From Lentisphaeria bacterium (lineage in GTDB: Bacteria; Verrucomicrobiota; Lentisphaeria; Victivallales; UBA1829), in NCBI GenBank assembly GCA_017541665.1, contig JAFXYP010000002.1:1-64000 (forward strand): 64,000 nucleotides of DNA, given 5' to 3'. The notes under the pieces are model-generated. The model made no database searches, had not been told where the DNA came from, and saw nothing but the letters and a program-made list of their open reading frames with translations. A program made the translations under genes and the position numbers. This document shows positions 15,516 through 24,094 of this stretch, one piece after another; position 1 is the stretch's first letter; every line of letters begins with the position of its first letter.

Positions 15516-16406
15516 ATGGATCCCAACCATAAGGAAAATCTCATCCACAAGGCGGACGTCCTCATGGAGGCGCTCCCCTACATCCAGCAGTTCCGCGACT
15601 CCATTGCCGTCATCAAGTTCGGCGGCAGCGCCATGGAGGACCCCGACCTCACCGCGCGCACCATGCGCGACATCGTCATGCTGGAAGCCATCGGCATGAA
15701 GGTCGTCGTGGTGCATGGCGGCGGCAAGGCCATTACCGCCCGCCTGAAAGAGCTCAATATCGAGACGAAGTTCGTGAACGGTCTCCGCTTCACCGACGCC
15801 GCGACCATCGAGGTCGTGGACGACGTGCTGCACAACCAGGTCAACCGCACCCTTGTCGACGCCATCCTGAAAACCGGCGGCATCGGCGCGCAGATATCCG
15901 GCAAGAGGATCCTCCGCTGCGAGAAGACGCTCTCCCGCGACCCGATCACCGGCGAGGAGTCCGATGTCGGGTTTGTCGGCCGCGTGATCGGCGTCGACGC
16001 ACGCCCCATTCTCGATTCCCTCAATTTCCGCATCATCCCGGTCATTACCCCGCTCGCCATGGATTTCCACGGGCAGCCGTACAACATCAACGCCGACCTC
16101 GCCGCCTGCGAAATCGCCATGGCGCTCCACGCCCGCAAGCTCGTCTTCCTCAGCGACGTCCCCGGTGTCCTCCGAGATCCGAAGGACGAGTCCACGCTCA
16201 TATCCGAGATCCGCACGTCCGCGGTCCCCGGCCTGGTCGAATCCGGCGTGCTCTCGGGCGGCATGCTTCCGAAGATCCGCAGCTGCGTCAATGCCATCGA
16301 AAACGGCGTCACGCAGGTCCACATGGCCGACGGACGCCTGCCGCATTCGCTCCTGCTCGAAATCTTCACGAACACCGGCGTCGGCACTCAGATCATCAAG
16401 GGATGA
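15516..16406 (+). CDS. argB: ArgB, acetylglutamate kinase
   Basis: A 296-residue amino-acid kinase catalysing the second step of arginine synthesis. It has the ATP-site segments IKFGGSAMED and VVVVHGGGKAI, the substrate segment NGLRFTD, the NINADLAA signature and the C-terminal LSGGMLPKIRSC motif. The ATG at 15516 follows AAGGA; longer in-frame extensions run through argJ and are not genuine. The N-terminal helix (NLIHKADVLMEALPYIQQF) is the type found in arginine-inhibited, hexameric ArgB, so feedback control is likely. Confidence 0.95.
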   Translation: MDPNHKENLIHKADVLMEALPYIQQFRDSIAVIKFGGSAMEDPDLTARTMRDIVMLEAIGMKVVVVHGGGKAITARLKELNIETKFVNGLRFTDAATIEVVDDVLHNQVNRTLVDAILKTGGIGAQISGKRILRCEKTLSRDPITGEESDVGFVGRVIGVDARPILDSLNFRIIPVITPLAMDFHGQPYNINADLAACEIAMALHARKLVFLSDVPGVLRDPKDESTLISEIRTSAVPGLVESGVLSGGMLPKIRSCVNAIENGVTQVHMADGRLPHSLLLEIFTNTGVGTQIIKG

Positions 16407-17638
16407 ACGTTTCCGGTTTCACGGATTCGACGCCGCCCGGGCGGAGGATCGCACATGCCTTCGCACTGGCGGCCGCGGCCGTCTGCGTCCTGTTCGTGAC
16501 GGCATGTTCCACGCCACGGGAATATCCCCGCACGGAGGCCGGGGTCCGGCAGCTCCTTCAGGATTTCGCCGACGGTTATATCGAAGACACGGACAGCGTG
16601 GGGATCGTCGTCGGCGCGATTCTGCCGGACGACTCCTCGCTCATCGCCGTTTCGGGGCGGTCCGATGTGCTTGACCCGTCGAAAGAGCTTTCGCCCGATA
16701 CCATCTTCCCGATCGGCTCCCTCACGAAAAACATGGTCTTCGAAATGGCAGGGGAATTGGAGCGAACCGGGCAGGTCGATTTCGACACCCCGTTGAAGGA
16801 CTGCTCCGGGCTGGGCCTGCCGCCGGAATACGACTCCGTCACCGTCCGCGATCTGCTCCTGCACCGGTCCGGGCTGCCGCGCGAAAGCTACACGCTCACC
16901 GAACTCTGGCCGGTCATTTCTGCCGAGATCTGGGATTCGAACGTGTACGAGAATTTCTGCACCCGCGAGGGGCTGATCGAAACACTTTCCAACTCCGAAT
17001 GCCGGTCCGCCGTTTCGCATCCCCGGAGCCGCTACAGCAACCTCGGATACGGTCTGCTCGGCCTCGCGCTGGAATCCATCACCGGGGAAACCGTCCCCGA
17101 ACTCATGGAGCACACTGTCATCCGCCCGTGGGGGCTCCGCGACACGTCGTTCGGCCCGCCGGAAGGCAAGGAGGACCGCATCGCCGGGACGCATTCCGGC
17201 GACATTCCGTTCTTCTGGTTCCGCGGACGCCATGTGCGTTCCCATTACCTCGGCGAAGGGCTCCGCACTGCGGGCGGCGTCTGGTCGAGCGCGTCCGACC
17301 AGATGATCTGCCTCCGCAAATACCGGGAACGTTTCCTCTCCATGGACCGCGAAAAACCGTTCGACGGTCCGACCGGGGAGACCGAAGTGTATTACAACTA
17401 CTACCTCGTCGATTCGCCCGGCGGACACCGCTGCCTCATCCGCTACGGCATGACATTCGGGGTTGCGTCGTTCTTCGGCATCGACCTCGACACCCGCACG
17501 GCGATCCTGATCCTCCGCAACAACTGCGACTGGCCCGACAGCGTCGGCATGGACCTGCTGGAACGCCTCGAGCAGGTGATCCCGGACGCGGAATCGTGGG
17601 GTGCCGACTCCGAAGATGTTGCCGCCGCTGCATCCTGA
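16403..17638 (+). CDS. Serine hydrolase lipoprotein (beta-lactamase class C / penicillin-binding-like)
   Basis: A 411-residue protein with an N-terminal hydrophobic segment ending in lipobox VTAC (Cys35), so probably membrane-anchored outside the cytoplasm. The beta-lactamase-related fold is shown by SLTK (S106 to K109), YSN (Y211 to N213) and the LLLHRSGLP segment. A clear KTG-like third motif is not obvious. It could be a peptidase or esterase acting on the cell wall or small esters; beta-lactam resistance should not be assumed. The start overlaps the argB stop by 4 bp. Confidence 0.8.
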   Translation: MNVSGFTDSTPPGRRIAHAFALAAAAVCVLFVTACSTPREYPRTEAGVRQLLQDFADGYIEDTDSVGIVVGAILPDDSSLIAVSGRSDVLDPSKELSPDTIFPIGSLTKNMVFEMAGELERTGQVDFDTPLKDCSGLGLPPEYDSVTVRDLLLHRSGLPRESYTLTELWPVISAEIWDSNVYENFCTREGLIETLSNSECRSAVSHPRSRYSNLGYGLLGLALESITGETVPELMEHTVIRPWGLRDTSFGPPEGKEDRIAGTHSGDIPFFWFRGRHVRSHYLGEGLRTAGGVWSSASDQMICLRKYRERFLSMDREKPFDGPTGETEVYYNYYLVDSPGGHRCLIRYGMTFGVASFFGIDLDTRTAILILRNNCDWPDSVGMDLLERLEQVIPDAESWGADSEDVAAAAS

Positions 17639-17743
17639 TCGGGAAGCCGAATCCACCCCCCAAAGCCTGAAAAGTAACGATCTTCTCCTGCATCCACGCA
17701 GGAATCATGCTTGAATCACGTTCAAGATGCAGGGCTTGAATGG
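17639..17743. other. Spacer between the serine hydrolase gene and the 177-bp repeats
   Basis: No gene. It contains a small hairpin CTTGAA-TCACG-TTCAAG near 17710-17727, perhaps a weak end-of-transcript structure, with no T run. Confidence 0.4.
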
Positions 17744-18169
17744 TGCTTCCCGCGCATACGCGCAAGATTCAGTTAAAAACGGTTCCTTTTAACTGAATCT
17801 TGATAGTTGAATGCTGTTCGAGATGTTTCATCGCATCTCGGCGATTCCCGGATTGATGCAACTCCCTGAGAGAATACGAATTCCTGTCCGATGTGAACTT
17901 TGTTAATTGGACTTTGTCCGTGCTTCCCGCGCATACGCGCAAGATTCAGTTAAAAACGGTCCCTTTTAACTGAATCTTGATAGTTGAATGCTGTTCGAGA
18001 TGTTTTCATCGCATCTCGGCGATTCCCGGATCGATGCAACTCCCTGAGAGAATACGAATTCCTGTCCGATGTGAACTTTGTCAATTGGACTTTGTCCGTG
18101 CTTCCCGCGCATACGCGCAAGATTCAGTTAAAAACGGTTCCTTTTAACTGAATCTTGATAGTTGAATGC
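17744..18169. repeat. 177/178-bp tandem repeats with perfect stem-loops (two full copies plus a partial third)
   Basis: Units start at 17744, 17921 and 18099 with TGCTTCCCGCGCATACGCGC. Each unit contains a perfect 16-bp stem, CAAGATTCAGTTAAAA with TTTTAACTGAATCTTG (unit 1: 17763-17778 and 17787-17802), with an 8-nt loop. The full units also carry a CGAGATG...CATCTCG hairpin. Units differ by only a few substitutions and one T, so the duplication is recent or kept uniform. The third copy stops after about 71 bp. No open frame is conserved. Confidence 0.92.
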
Positions 18170-18222
18170 CGTTCAACTGATTTTACAGCTTTTCGCAGGT
18201 TTGTTTGCAGGAAGAACAGAGG

Positions 18223-18936
18223 TCAGGAGACGATCGTGCCGGCGGAAAAATCGCCGGTCAGGACACGTCCGAGCGCGCCGGGTTCCTCGAATTTGCAGAC
18301 CACGATCGCGAGGTTGTTGTCCGCGCAGAGGGAGAACGCCGCGGCGTCCATGATCTTGTAGTGACCCTCGATGGCCTGCCGGAACGACAGTTCGTCGAAT
18401 TTCTTCGCGGTCGGGTCTTTCACGGGGTCGGCGGTGTAGATGCCGTTGACCTTGGTTGCCTTCACGAGCGCCTGGCAGTCCGATTCCAGCGCGCGGAGCG
18501 CCGCCGTGGTGTCCGTGGTGAAGAACGGGCAGCCGGTGCCGCCTGCATAAATCACGATCTCCCCGCGGGACAGCTGGTCCAGTGCGGCGTCGCGGTCGAA
18601 ACGCGGCGCGAAAGGACGCAGGTCGGCGGAAGCATGGACATTGACCGGGATGCCGGCCTTCCGGAACGCGTCTTTCAGGCGCAGGGCGTTCATGACAGTG
18701 CCGAGCATGCCCATGTGGTCGGCCGTCACGCGGTCCATGCCTACGGCGGATCCTCCGCGCCAGATATTTCCGGCGCCGACGACGAGTGCGAGCTGCACGC
18801 CGAGTTCACGGGCTTCGGCGATGCGTGCGACGGCGGCGTCCACGGCGGCCGGATCGTAGCCGAATTCCCGGTCGCCCTTGAGGGCTTCTCCGCTGATTTT
18901 GAGGAGGACACGCTGATAACGAAGATTGGATGACAT
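18223..18936 (-). CDS. pyrH: PyrH, UMP kinase
   Basis: A 237-residue bacterial UMP kinase (amino-acid-kinase fold) that phosphorylates UMP to UDP. Visible segments are LLKISGEALKGD, VVGAGNIWRG, the DHMGMLGTVMNAL helix, AGGTGCPFFTTDTTAALRA and KVNGIYTADPVKD. Length and motifs are standard. The usual neighbours tsf and frr are not beside it. It has its own promoter at 18982-19010 and is convergent with the serine hydrolase gene across the stem-loop repeats. Confidence 0.95.
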   Translation of the reverse strand: MSSNLRYQRVLLKISGEALKGDREFGYDPAAVDAAVARIAEARELGVQLALVVGAGNIWRGGSAVGMDRVTADHMGMLGTVMNALRLKDAFRKAGIPVNVHASADLRPFAPRFDRDAALDQLSRGEIVIYAGGTGCPFFTTDTTAALRALESDCQALVKATKVNGIYTADPVKDPTAKKFDELSFRQAIEGHYKIMDAAAFSLCADNNLAIVVCKFEEPGALGRVLTGDFSAGTIVS

Positions 18937-18981
18937 AATTGCTCCGCGGTTGAAAGGCTGTTTGGATGAAATCGCCAGATT

Positions 18982-19010
18982 AGTATATCACGGATTCGGC
19001 GATTCGTCAA
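18982..19010 (-). promoter_or_regulatory. Promoter for pyrH
   Basis: On the minus strand TTGACG (19010-19005), a 17-bp spacer and TATACT (18987-18982) lie about 45 bp upstream of the pyrH ATG. Confidence 0.65.
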
Positions 19011-19066
19011 GTGAAGAGGCGCTTTTTCTTTCGTCTCTTTTCCGATGGGTTTCTCCCGTTTTCCGC

Positions 19067-19094
19067 TTTAAATCGCCGTTTTCTGCTGTATATT
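19067..19094 (+). promoter_or_regulatory. Possible promoter for the ankyrin-repeat secreted protein gene
   Basis: A weak -35 (TTTAAA, 19067-19072), a 16-bp spacer and TATATT (19089-19094). The -10 followed by AAG matches other promoters in this window. Confidence 0.4.
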
Positions 19095-19179
19095 AAGATA
19101 TGCGCATTGTTTCGGTGTTTCCCGCGGAAGGTCCCTGCGGCCGGATGTGGCTTCATGAAAAACGGTCAGAGGTATTGTC

Positions 19180-20421
19180 ATGGTCATCAAAAAGCTGTTC
19201 CTTCCATTCCTTGTTTTGGTGGCTCCGTGCATCCTTCATGCCGCCGGCCTGGACCTGGAGAAAGACTGCAGGCAGGAGATCGCGATCTACCGGATCCGCC
19301 CGGGCCAGACGCGTTCGCTCCGAAGGGATCCGGACGGCACGCCCGTGTCCGAAAACCGGCTGAAAGCAGCCGTCGGGGATTTTTATGCCCGGCTCTATCC
19401 GCTTGGACCCGGATTCCTGAAACGGTTCAAGTTCAAGGAGGTTGTCTTCAAGGATACGCTCTACGACCGTGAAGGCGACTCGTACCAGTACCTGCGGATC
19501 GGCGACGACCTTTTCCTGGATGCCGACCTGGATGAAAAGCAGTTTTACACGAACCTCTTTTTCCTGCAGGCGACCGTGATGCCGCGGATGTATCTCGAGC
19601 GTTGGAACAAGCTCAATCCGGACGGTTTTTCCTACGAGCGGACGCGCGGGAACCTCTCCGGGAATGCGCAAAAAAAGCTTGAAGCGGTTCTGTCCGAATG
19701 GGACAGGTATTTCGTCAGCCGCGCCGCGATGTATGCCACGGAGACGGATATGGCGCAGACTTTCGCCTACATGGTCATAAAGGGGCCGAATGCTCTGGCG
19801 TTCGTGAAGGAACACAGCCCGGACGTGGAGAAAAAGTTCGCCCTGCTCGTCGAGGTCCTGGAATCGGTCAAGGCGATGGAGCGGGGCTACATGGACACCC
19901 TTATAGCAGAAGACCTCTCCAAACTCAAGACATACGTGCCGTACGCGTTGTCCGTCCGTCTCGAACGCGAGTATTCCGGCGTGTGGTCGTCCCCGCAGAT
20001 CGCCGGCCGGATGGAGAAAGCGGGTCCGGAAACGCCTTCCGGGATCGACGAGCCGGTCGAGGTCGCCGGGCGGAAGATCAAACCGCTCATCCTTTCGCTC
20101 GAAACAAAGAACTCGCGGCTTTTCAAGCTCCTGATGCAGGGCAAGGCCGATCCGAACGCCGTCAACGATAAAAAGGTCAGCGCCCTGATGCTGGCGATCG
20201 CAAACAACGACCCCGAATATGTGAAAGCCCTGTTGGAAGCCGGCGCGAACGTGTCGCCGGATGCTGCCCGGGCCGGCACCGCGTCCGGCGTCAATGCCGA
20301 AATCGTGAAGCTGATGAAGGCGTATCTGCCCGGCGTCCGGCAGCCCGGCAGCCCGGAAAGGAATCAGGACAATGCATCCGGGACCGGGAAAAAGGACGGC
20401 TCCTCGAAGGAAAAGCCGTGA
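19180..20421 (+). CDS. Secreted protein with C-terminal ankyrin repeats
   Basis: A 413-residue protein with signal peptide KKLFLPFLVLVAPCILHA. The middle section (about 60-200) is helical and ends in ATETDMAQTFAYMV. It loosely resembles zinc-metallopeptidase-like domains that surround a zinc site, but I see no HExxH, so activity is doubtful. Two ankyrin-type repeats follow (SRLFKLLMQGKADPNAVNDK and PEYVKALLEAGANVSPD, about 305-365), then a low-complexity polar tail. An AGAGG site precedes the ATG. ribF starts 12 bp after its stop, so it shares that unit. Function unknown; it probably binds proteins outside the cytoplasm. Confidence 0.65.
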   Translation: MVIKKLFLPFLVLVAPCILHAAGLDLEKDCRQEIAIYRIRPGQTRSLRRDPDGTPVSENRLKAAVGDFYARLYPLGPGFLKRFKFKEVVFKDTLYDREGDSYQYLRIGDDLFLDADLDEKQFYTNLFFLQATVMPRMYLERWNKLNPDGFSYERTRGNLSGNAQKKLEAVLSEWDRYFVSRAAMYATETDMAQTFAYMVIKGPNALAFVKEHSPDVEKKFALLVEVLESVKAMERGYMDTLIAEDLSKLKTYVPYALSVRLEREYSGVWSSPQIAGRMEKAGPETPSGIDEPVEVAGRKIKPLILSLETKNSRLFKLLMQGKADPNAVNDKKVSALMLAIANNDPEYVKALLEAGANVSPDAARAGTASGVNAEIVKLMKAYLPGVRQPGSPERNQDNASGTGKKDGSSKEKP

Positions 20422-20433
20422 AGAGATGCGAGT

Positions 20434-21429
20434 ATGAGCTGGAAAACTGCTGAAATGATCTGCTGCGATTCGCCGGCCGGACTGGTCGATCATGGCATCC
20501 GCGACGTCGTCTTCGCAATCGGGACGTTCGACGGGCTGCATCGCGGCCATCTGGCGGTTGTTCAGGCCATGCTGGAGGAAAGCCGCCGCCTGAATGCCGT
20601 TCCCGCCGTCCTGACGTTCCATCCGCATCCGCGGGCTGTCCTGACGCCGGACAATCCGCCTCCGCTTCTGATGTCCCGGGAGCGCAAGCTCGCCATCCTG
20701 GCCTCGCTCGGTGTCCGTGCCGCAGTGTTCCTTCCGTTCACGAAGGAGTTCGCGGCGCTTTCGCCCGAAGACTTCCTTTCCCGGTGCCTCATTTCCGGTC
20801 CGGTCCGCGTCCGCGGCGTCTGCGCCGGCTCCATGTGGCGGTTCGGCGCACGGTGCGCCGGGGATGTCGCGTTCCTGAAAAAACGGGCGGACGAACTCGG
20901 GTTTGTCTGCCGCGCAGTCCCGGAGATCCGCGACGGGCAGGGGATCGTGAGCAGCACGAGGGTCCGCGAGGCGCTTGCTGCCGGCGATGTGACGTTCGCC
21001 GCACATTGTCTCGGACGGAGGCCTGCCGTTTCGGGCGAGGTCGTCAGCGGGTACGGCGTCGCGGGGAACACTCTGCACTGCGCGACGGCGAACCTGGACG
21101 TGCGCTGCGGCATGCTCCCTGCGAACGGCGTTTATGCTGCATTCGCGGTCGTCGATGGCGAACGGTTCCCCGCCGTGGTGAACATCGGCGTCGCACCGAC
21201 GTTCGACTCCTACGGAAACGGCGGACAGGTCCGCGTGGAGGCGCATCTGCTGGTGGACGGCGCGCCCGACCTCTACGGAAAGGAAATGGCGCTCGGATTC
21301 GCCGCCCGCATCCGCGGCGAACGGAAATTCGAATCGCCGGAGGAGCTCGCCGCCCGCATTCGGGAGGACATCCTCGCCGCCCGCGCCGTATTGAATGAAC
21401 AAGCACAATCTTCCGAAAAGGAGGAATGA
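20434..21429 (+). CDS. ribF: RibF, bifunctional riboflavin kinase / FAD synthetase
   Basis: A 331-residue protein that makes FMN and FAD. The N-terminal adenylyltransferase half has AIGTFDGLHRGHL, TFHPHP and SSTRVREAL. The C-terminal flavokinase half has NTLHCATANLDV (usually PTANL), the GVYAAF strand, NIGVAPTFD and VEAHLLVDGAPDLYG. Length is normal. The proline normally found in PTAN is replaced by alanine, which should be tolerated but is unusual. It lies between the ankyrin protein and the MerR-like membrane protein with very short gaps. Confidence 0.92.
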   Translation: MSWKTAEMICCDSPAGLVDHGIRDVVFAIGTFDGLHRGHLAVVQAMLEESRRLNAVPAVLTFHPHPRAVLTPDNPPPLLMSRERKLAILASLGVRAAVFLPFTKEFAALSPEDFLSRCLISGPVRVRGVCAGSMWRFGARCAGDVAFLKKRADELGFVCRAVPEIRDGQGIVSSTRVREALAAGDVTFAAHCLGRRPAVSGEVVSGYGVAGNTLHCATANLDVRCGMLPANGVYAAFAVVDGERFPAVVNIGVAPTFDSYGNGGQVRVEAHLLVDGAPDLYGKEMALGFAARIRGERKFESPEELAARIREDILAARAVLNEQAQSSEKEE

Positions 21430-21438
21430 AAGACAGTC

Positions 21439-22695
21439 ATGGAACCTGAAAACCGCAATCTCTATTCGATCAGCGACCTGGCCGACCAGGTCGGCGTGCC
21501 GCGGACGACCATTACCGACTGGCTCGGCAAGTACGCCCGCTTCATGGAACTCCGGACGCAGGGACGCCGCCGTTTCTACACGGACCGCACCCTCTCCGTC
21601 CTCTGCAAGATCGCCGAACTCCGCACCGCCGGACGTTCCCTCGGCGACATCGACGGCGAACTCGAGCGCGTCTTCCCCGTCCATCCTACCGTGGAGCCGC
21701 CGGAACCTCCGGCCGGAGCCGAGACGGATCCCGCATCTCCCGCCGGGCCGGACCCCTCCGATCCGCAGACTTATCCCGTGATGAAACAGGAGAATTCCGA
21801 CGAGCTCTACGATCTGCTCGGCACGAAGTTCGCCGACCTGTGCGACGCCATGAGCGCGGTCGACCGGAAAGCCGATGCGTCCGCACGCCGCATGCGCCTG
21901 ATGCTCGCCGCGGCGGTCATGACCATCGTGGTCCTGGCCGGATTCCTGATCCTTTTCTATGTCAATTTCCTTGTTCAGCGGGACAACACCGCCGCAAGCC
22001 GCGACGCCGCGTCCGCCATCGCGGCGCTTTCCGCAGGCTCGGAAACGCGGGAAAATGCTCTCCGCGCCGATGTCGGCGGCCTGTCTGGCAGCGTGTCCGG
22101 TCTCGCGGGCAGCGTGTCCGGCATGGAGGGGCGTGTGTCCGGTCTTGCGGGCAGCGTGTCCGGCATGAACGACGAACTTCAGAAGCTTCGCGCCGACCTC
22201 CCCGCCCAGCGTGCGGCGTTCGAGGCGGCCATCGAGGAGATGAAACGAAGCAGCGGATCGGCGCTGGAGGCGCAGAAAGCGCAGTTCGAGGCGCAGATCG
22301 CCCTGGAAAAGGAGGTGTTCGCCGCCGAACGCCTCAAGCTCCTTCAGCAGATCGACTCCCTGCAGGACCGCCTGAACCAGGCCGTTTCCAGCGAACCCGC
22401 CCGCGCCGAGGAGCTCCGAAGGCTCCGGGACGAACTCTCCGCTCAGATCGAGCGCGGCAAGGACGTCGAAAAGCTCCGCGACGAGCTGGCCGCCCTTTCC
22501 GGCAAGGCGGAGGAGCTTCAGAAGAAAAATGATTCCCTCGCGGACGAACTCGCCGCCGCGAACAAACGCGCTTCGGACGAGGCGGAAGCACGAAAAAAGG
22601 CCGAAGCGGAAGCGGAAAACGCGCGCCGCGCCGCCACGCCGGTTCAGAACAACCAGTTCCCGCAGTTCGGCGGGTATCCCTACATGGGACAATAA
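21439..22695 (+). CDS. Membrane-anchored MerR-type HTH protein with long coiled coil
   Basis: A 418-residue protein with an unusual layout. Residues 7-75 are a MerR-like winged helix (YSISDLADQVGVPRTTITDW, then RRRFYTDRTLSVL). A Pro/Ala-rich linker follows (about 80-112), one transmembrane helix (about 154-178), a short GSVSGLAGSVSGM-type repeat (about 212-243), and a charged coiled coil to about 390. The DNA-binding domain would be cytoplasmic and the coiled coil outside, so it could tether DNA or carry an envelope signal. The end (QFPQFGGYPYMGQ) is Gln/Gly/Tyr-rich. A strong AAGGAGGAA site overlaps the end of ribF. Confidence 0.75.
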   Translation: MEPENRNLYSISDLADQVGVPRTTITDWLGKYARFMELRTQGRRRFYTDRTLSVLCKIAELRTAGRSLGDIDGELERVFPVHPTVEPPEPPAGAETDPASPAGPDPSDPQTYPVMKQENSDELYDLLGTKFADLCDAMSAVDRKADASARRMRLMLAAAVMTIVVLAGFLILFYVNFLVQRDNTAASRDAASAIAALSAGSETRENALRADVGGLSGSVSGLAGSVSGMEGRVSGLAGSVSGMNDELQKLRADLPAQRAAFEAAIEEMKRSSGSALEAQKAQFEAQIALEKEVFAAERLKLLQQIDSLQDRLNQAVSSEPARAEELRRLRDELSAQIERGKDVEKLRDELAALSGKAEELQKKNDSLADELAAANKRASDEAEARKKAEAEAENARRAATPVQNNQFPQFGGYPYMGQ

Positions 22696-22707
22696 GGAGG
22701 CCCTGCC

Positions 22708-24006
22708 ATGAACTTACTGCCGATTCCCCCCGGAATGGAGACGGAGGCCTTTGTGATGGACTCCGGCGCGCTGCGCGACGTGCCGGAACTCGTCCGTCGT
22801 TGTTTCCAGTCGCGCCGCCCCTGGATCGTGGCCGACGAAAACACCTGGCGTGCCGCAGGCTCCGCGCTCTTCGATATCCTGAAAACCGCCGGGCTCGACC
22901 CGCATGAGCCGTTCATCTTTCCCGCTGTCCCGATGATCCATGCGGACAACGCGCTGACCCCGCGCCTGACCGACGCCATGCCGTTCGACTGCGTGCCGGT
23001 TTCGGTCGGCGGCGGCACCATCAATGACCTCGTGAAGCGTGCTTCCGCAGTCACGCGGCACCGTTACCTCTGCGTTCCGACGGCCAGCTCGGTCGACGGT
23101 TACACGTCCTACGGCGCCGCCATGACGGACAACGGCCTGAAGAAGACGCTGCCCTGCCTCGCCCCGCTTGCCGTCGCGGCGGACACCGACGTTCTGAAGG
23201 CCGCTCCCGCTCCCATGGCCGCCTCCGGCTTTGCCGACCTGGCCGCGAAGGTCGCGGGCGGCGCAGACTGGGTGATCGCCGACGAACTCGGCATCGAGCC
23301 GATCCGGGCGGACGTGTGGGAGCTGGTGCAGAAGGACCTGCGCAAATGGATCTCCGACCCCGCCGACATCGGCGCGATCTTCCTCGGGCTCGCCGCCACG
23401 GGGTACTCCATGCAGATGTACCGCGAATCGCGTCCCGCCAGCGGCGCCGAGCACATGATCAGCCACCTGTGGGAAATGGAGAACCTCGAGTTCAACGGCA
23501 TCCCGGTGTCGCACGGGTTCAAAGTCGGCATCGGCACGCTTGCCTCCACAGCCCTGATGGAATGGCTCTTCAACGGCCATGACGCCGCCTGGGCGCGCGC
23601 AAATGCCCGTCCGCCCCGCACGGAGCAGGAACGCCGCGCCGAGGTCGAGGCTCTTCTTTCCCGCGGATGCTACGGCGCGAAGACCGGAGAGATCGCGATG
23701 GGCAAGTTCCTGGCCGGCGAGGCTCTGACTGCCCGCCGCGAACTCATTTTCGCCCACTGGGACGCCCTTGCGAAACGCACCGCGGAGTGCCTGATCCCGT
23801 TCGACACGCTGAAGGCCATGTTCCGTGCCGCGTCCTGCCCGGTCGCGCCCGCCGAGATCGGCCTCGACGCTGCCCAGTTCAAGCACGGCATCCTGGCAGC
23901 CCAGCTGATCCGCAACCGCTACACCATTCTGGACGTGTTGGACGAGCTCGGACTTCTGCGGGAAGCCGCCGATGCCGTCATGCTCCTTATGACGGGACAG
24001 CCTTGA
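22708..24006 (+). CDS. sn-Glycerol-1-phosphate dehydrogenase (AraM/EgsA family)
   Basis: A 432-residue member of the iron-alcohol-dehydrogenase/dehydroquinate-synthase-like superfamily. Diagnostic segments are SVGGGTINDLVK (nucleotide), PTASSVDGYTS, SGFADLAAKVAGGADW and the metal-binding histidines in SGAEHMISHLWEM and VSHGFKVGIG. The AraM/EgsA group makes glycerol-1-phosphate, the archaeal-type stereoisomer, from dihydroxyacetone phosphate. In Bacillus it feeds an ether-linked prenyl lipid. No G1P prenyltransferase gene is beside it. A GGAGG site precedes the ATG. Confidence 0.85.
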   Translation: MNLLPIPPGMETEAFVMDSGALRDVPELVRRCFQSRRPWIVADENTWRAAGSALFDILKTAGLDPHEPFIFPAVPMIHADNALTPRLTDAMPFDCVPVSVGGGTINDLVKRASAVTRHRYLCVPTASSVDGYTSYGAAMTDNGLKKTLPCLAPLAVAADTDVLKAAPAPMAASGFADLAAKVAGGADWVIADELGIEPIRADVWELVQKDLRKWISDPADIGAIFLGLAATGYSMQMYRESRPASGAEHMISHLWEMENLEFNGIPVSHGFKVGIGTLASTALMEWLFNGHDAAWARANARPPRTEQERRAEVEALLSRGCYGAKTGEIAMGKFLAGEALTARRELIFAHWDALAKRTAECLIPFDTLKAMFRAASCPVAPAEIGLDAAQFKHGILAAQLIRNRYTILDVLDELGLLREAADAVMLLMTGQP

Positions 24007-24033
24007 TTTTTCGCAAATTCATGCTATTATAAT
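24003..24033 (+). promoter_or_regulatory. Possible promoter for the PpiC-hemW unit
   Basis: A perfect TATAAT (24028-24033) is preceded at a long 19-bp spacing by TTGATT (24003-24008). It begins within the last codons of the upstream gene. Confidence 0.4.
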
Positions 24034-24094
24034 CAAATCCGCATTTTTTCACACAAACCGACCGATTCAAACCGCAGACCGAGGACGAGACAAG

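Noticed and set aside
17744-18169. CRISPR array
   Set aside because: Units are tandem 177-bp copies without unique spacers, and no cas gene is nearby.
19153-22692. Leftward open frame of about 1179 codons
   Set aside because: Antisense shadow of the ankyrin protein, ribF and the MerR-like gene; low-complexity Arg/Gly/Asp composition and no domains.
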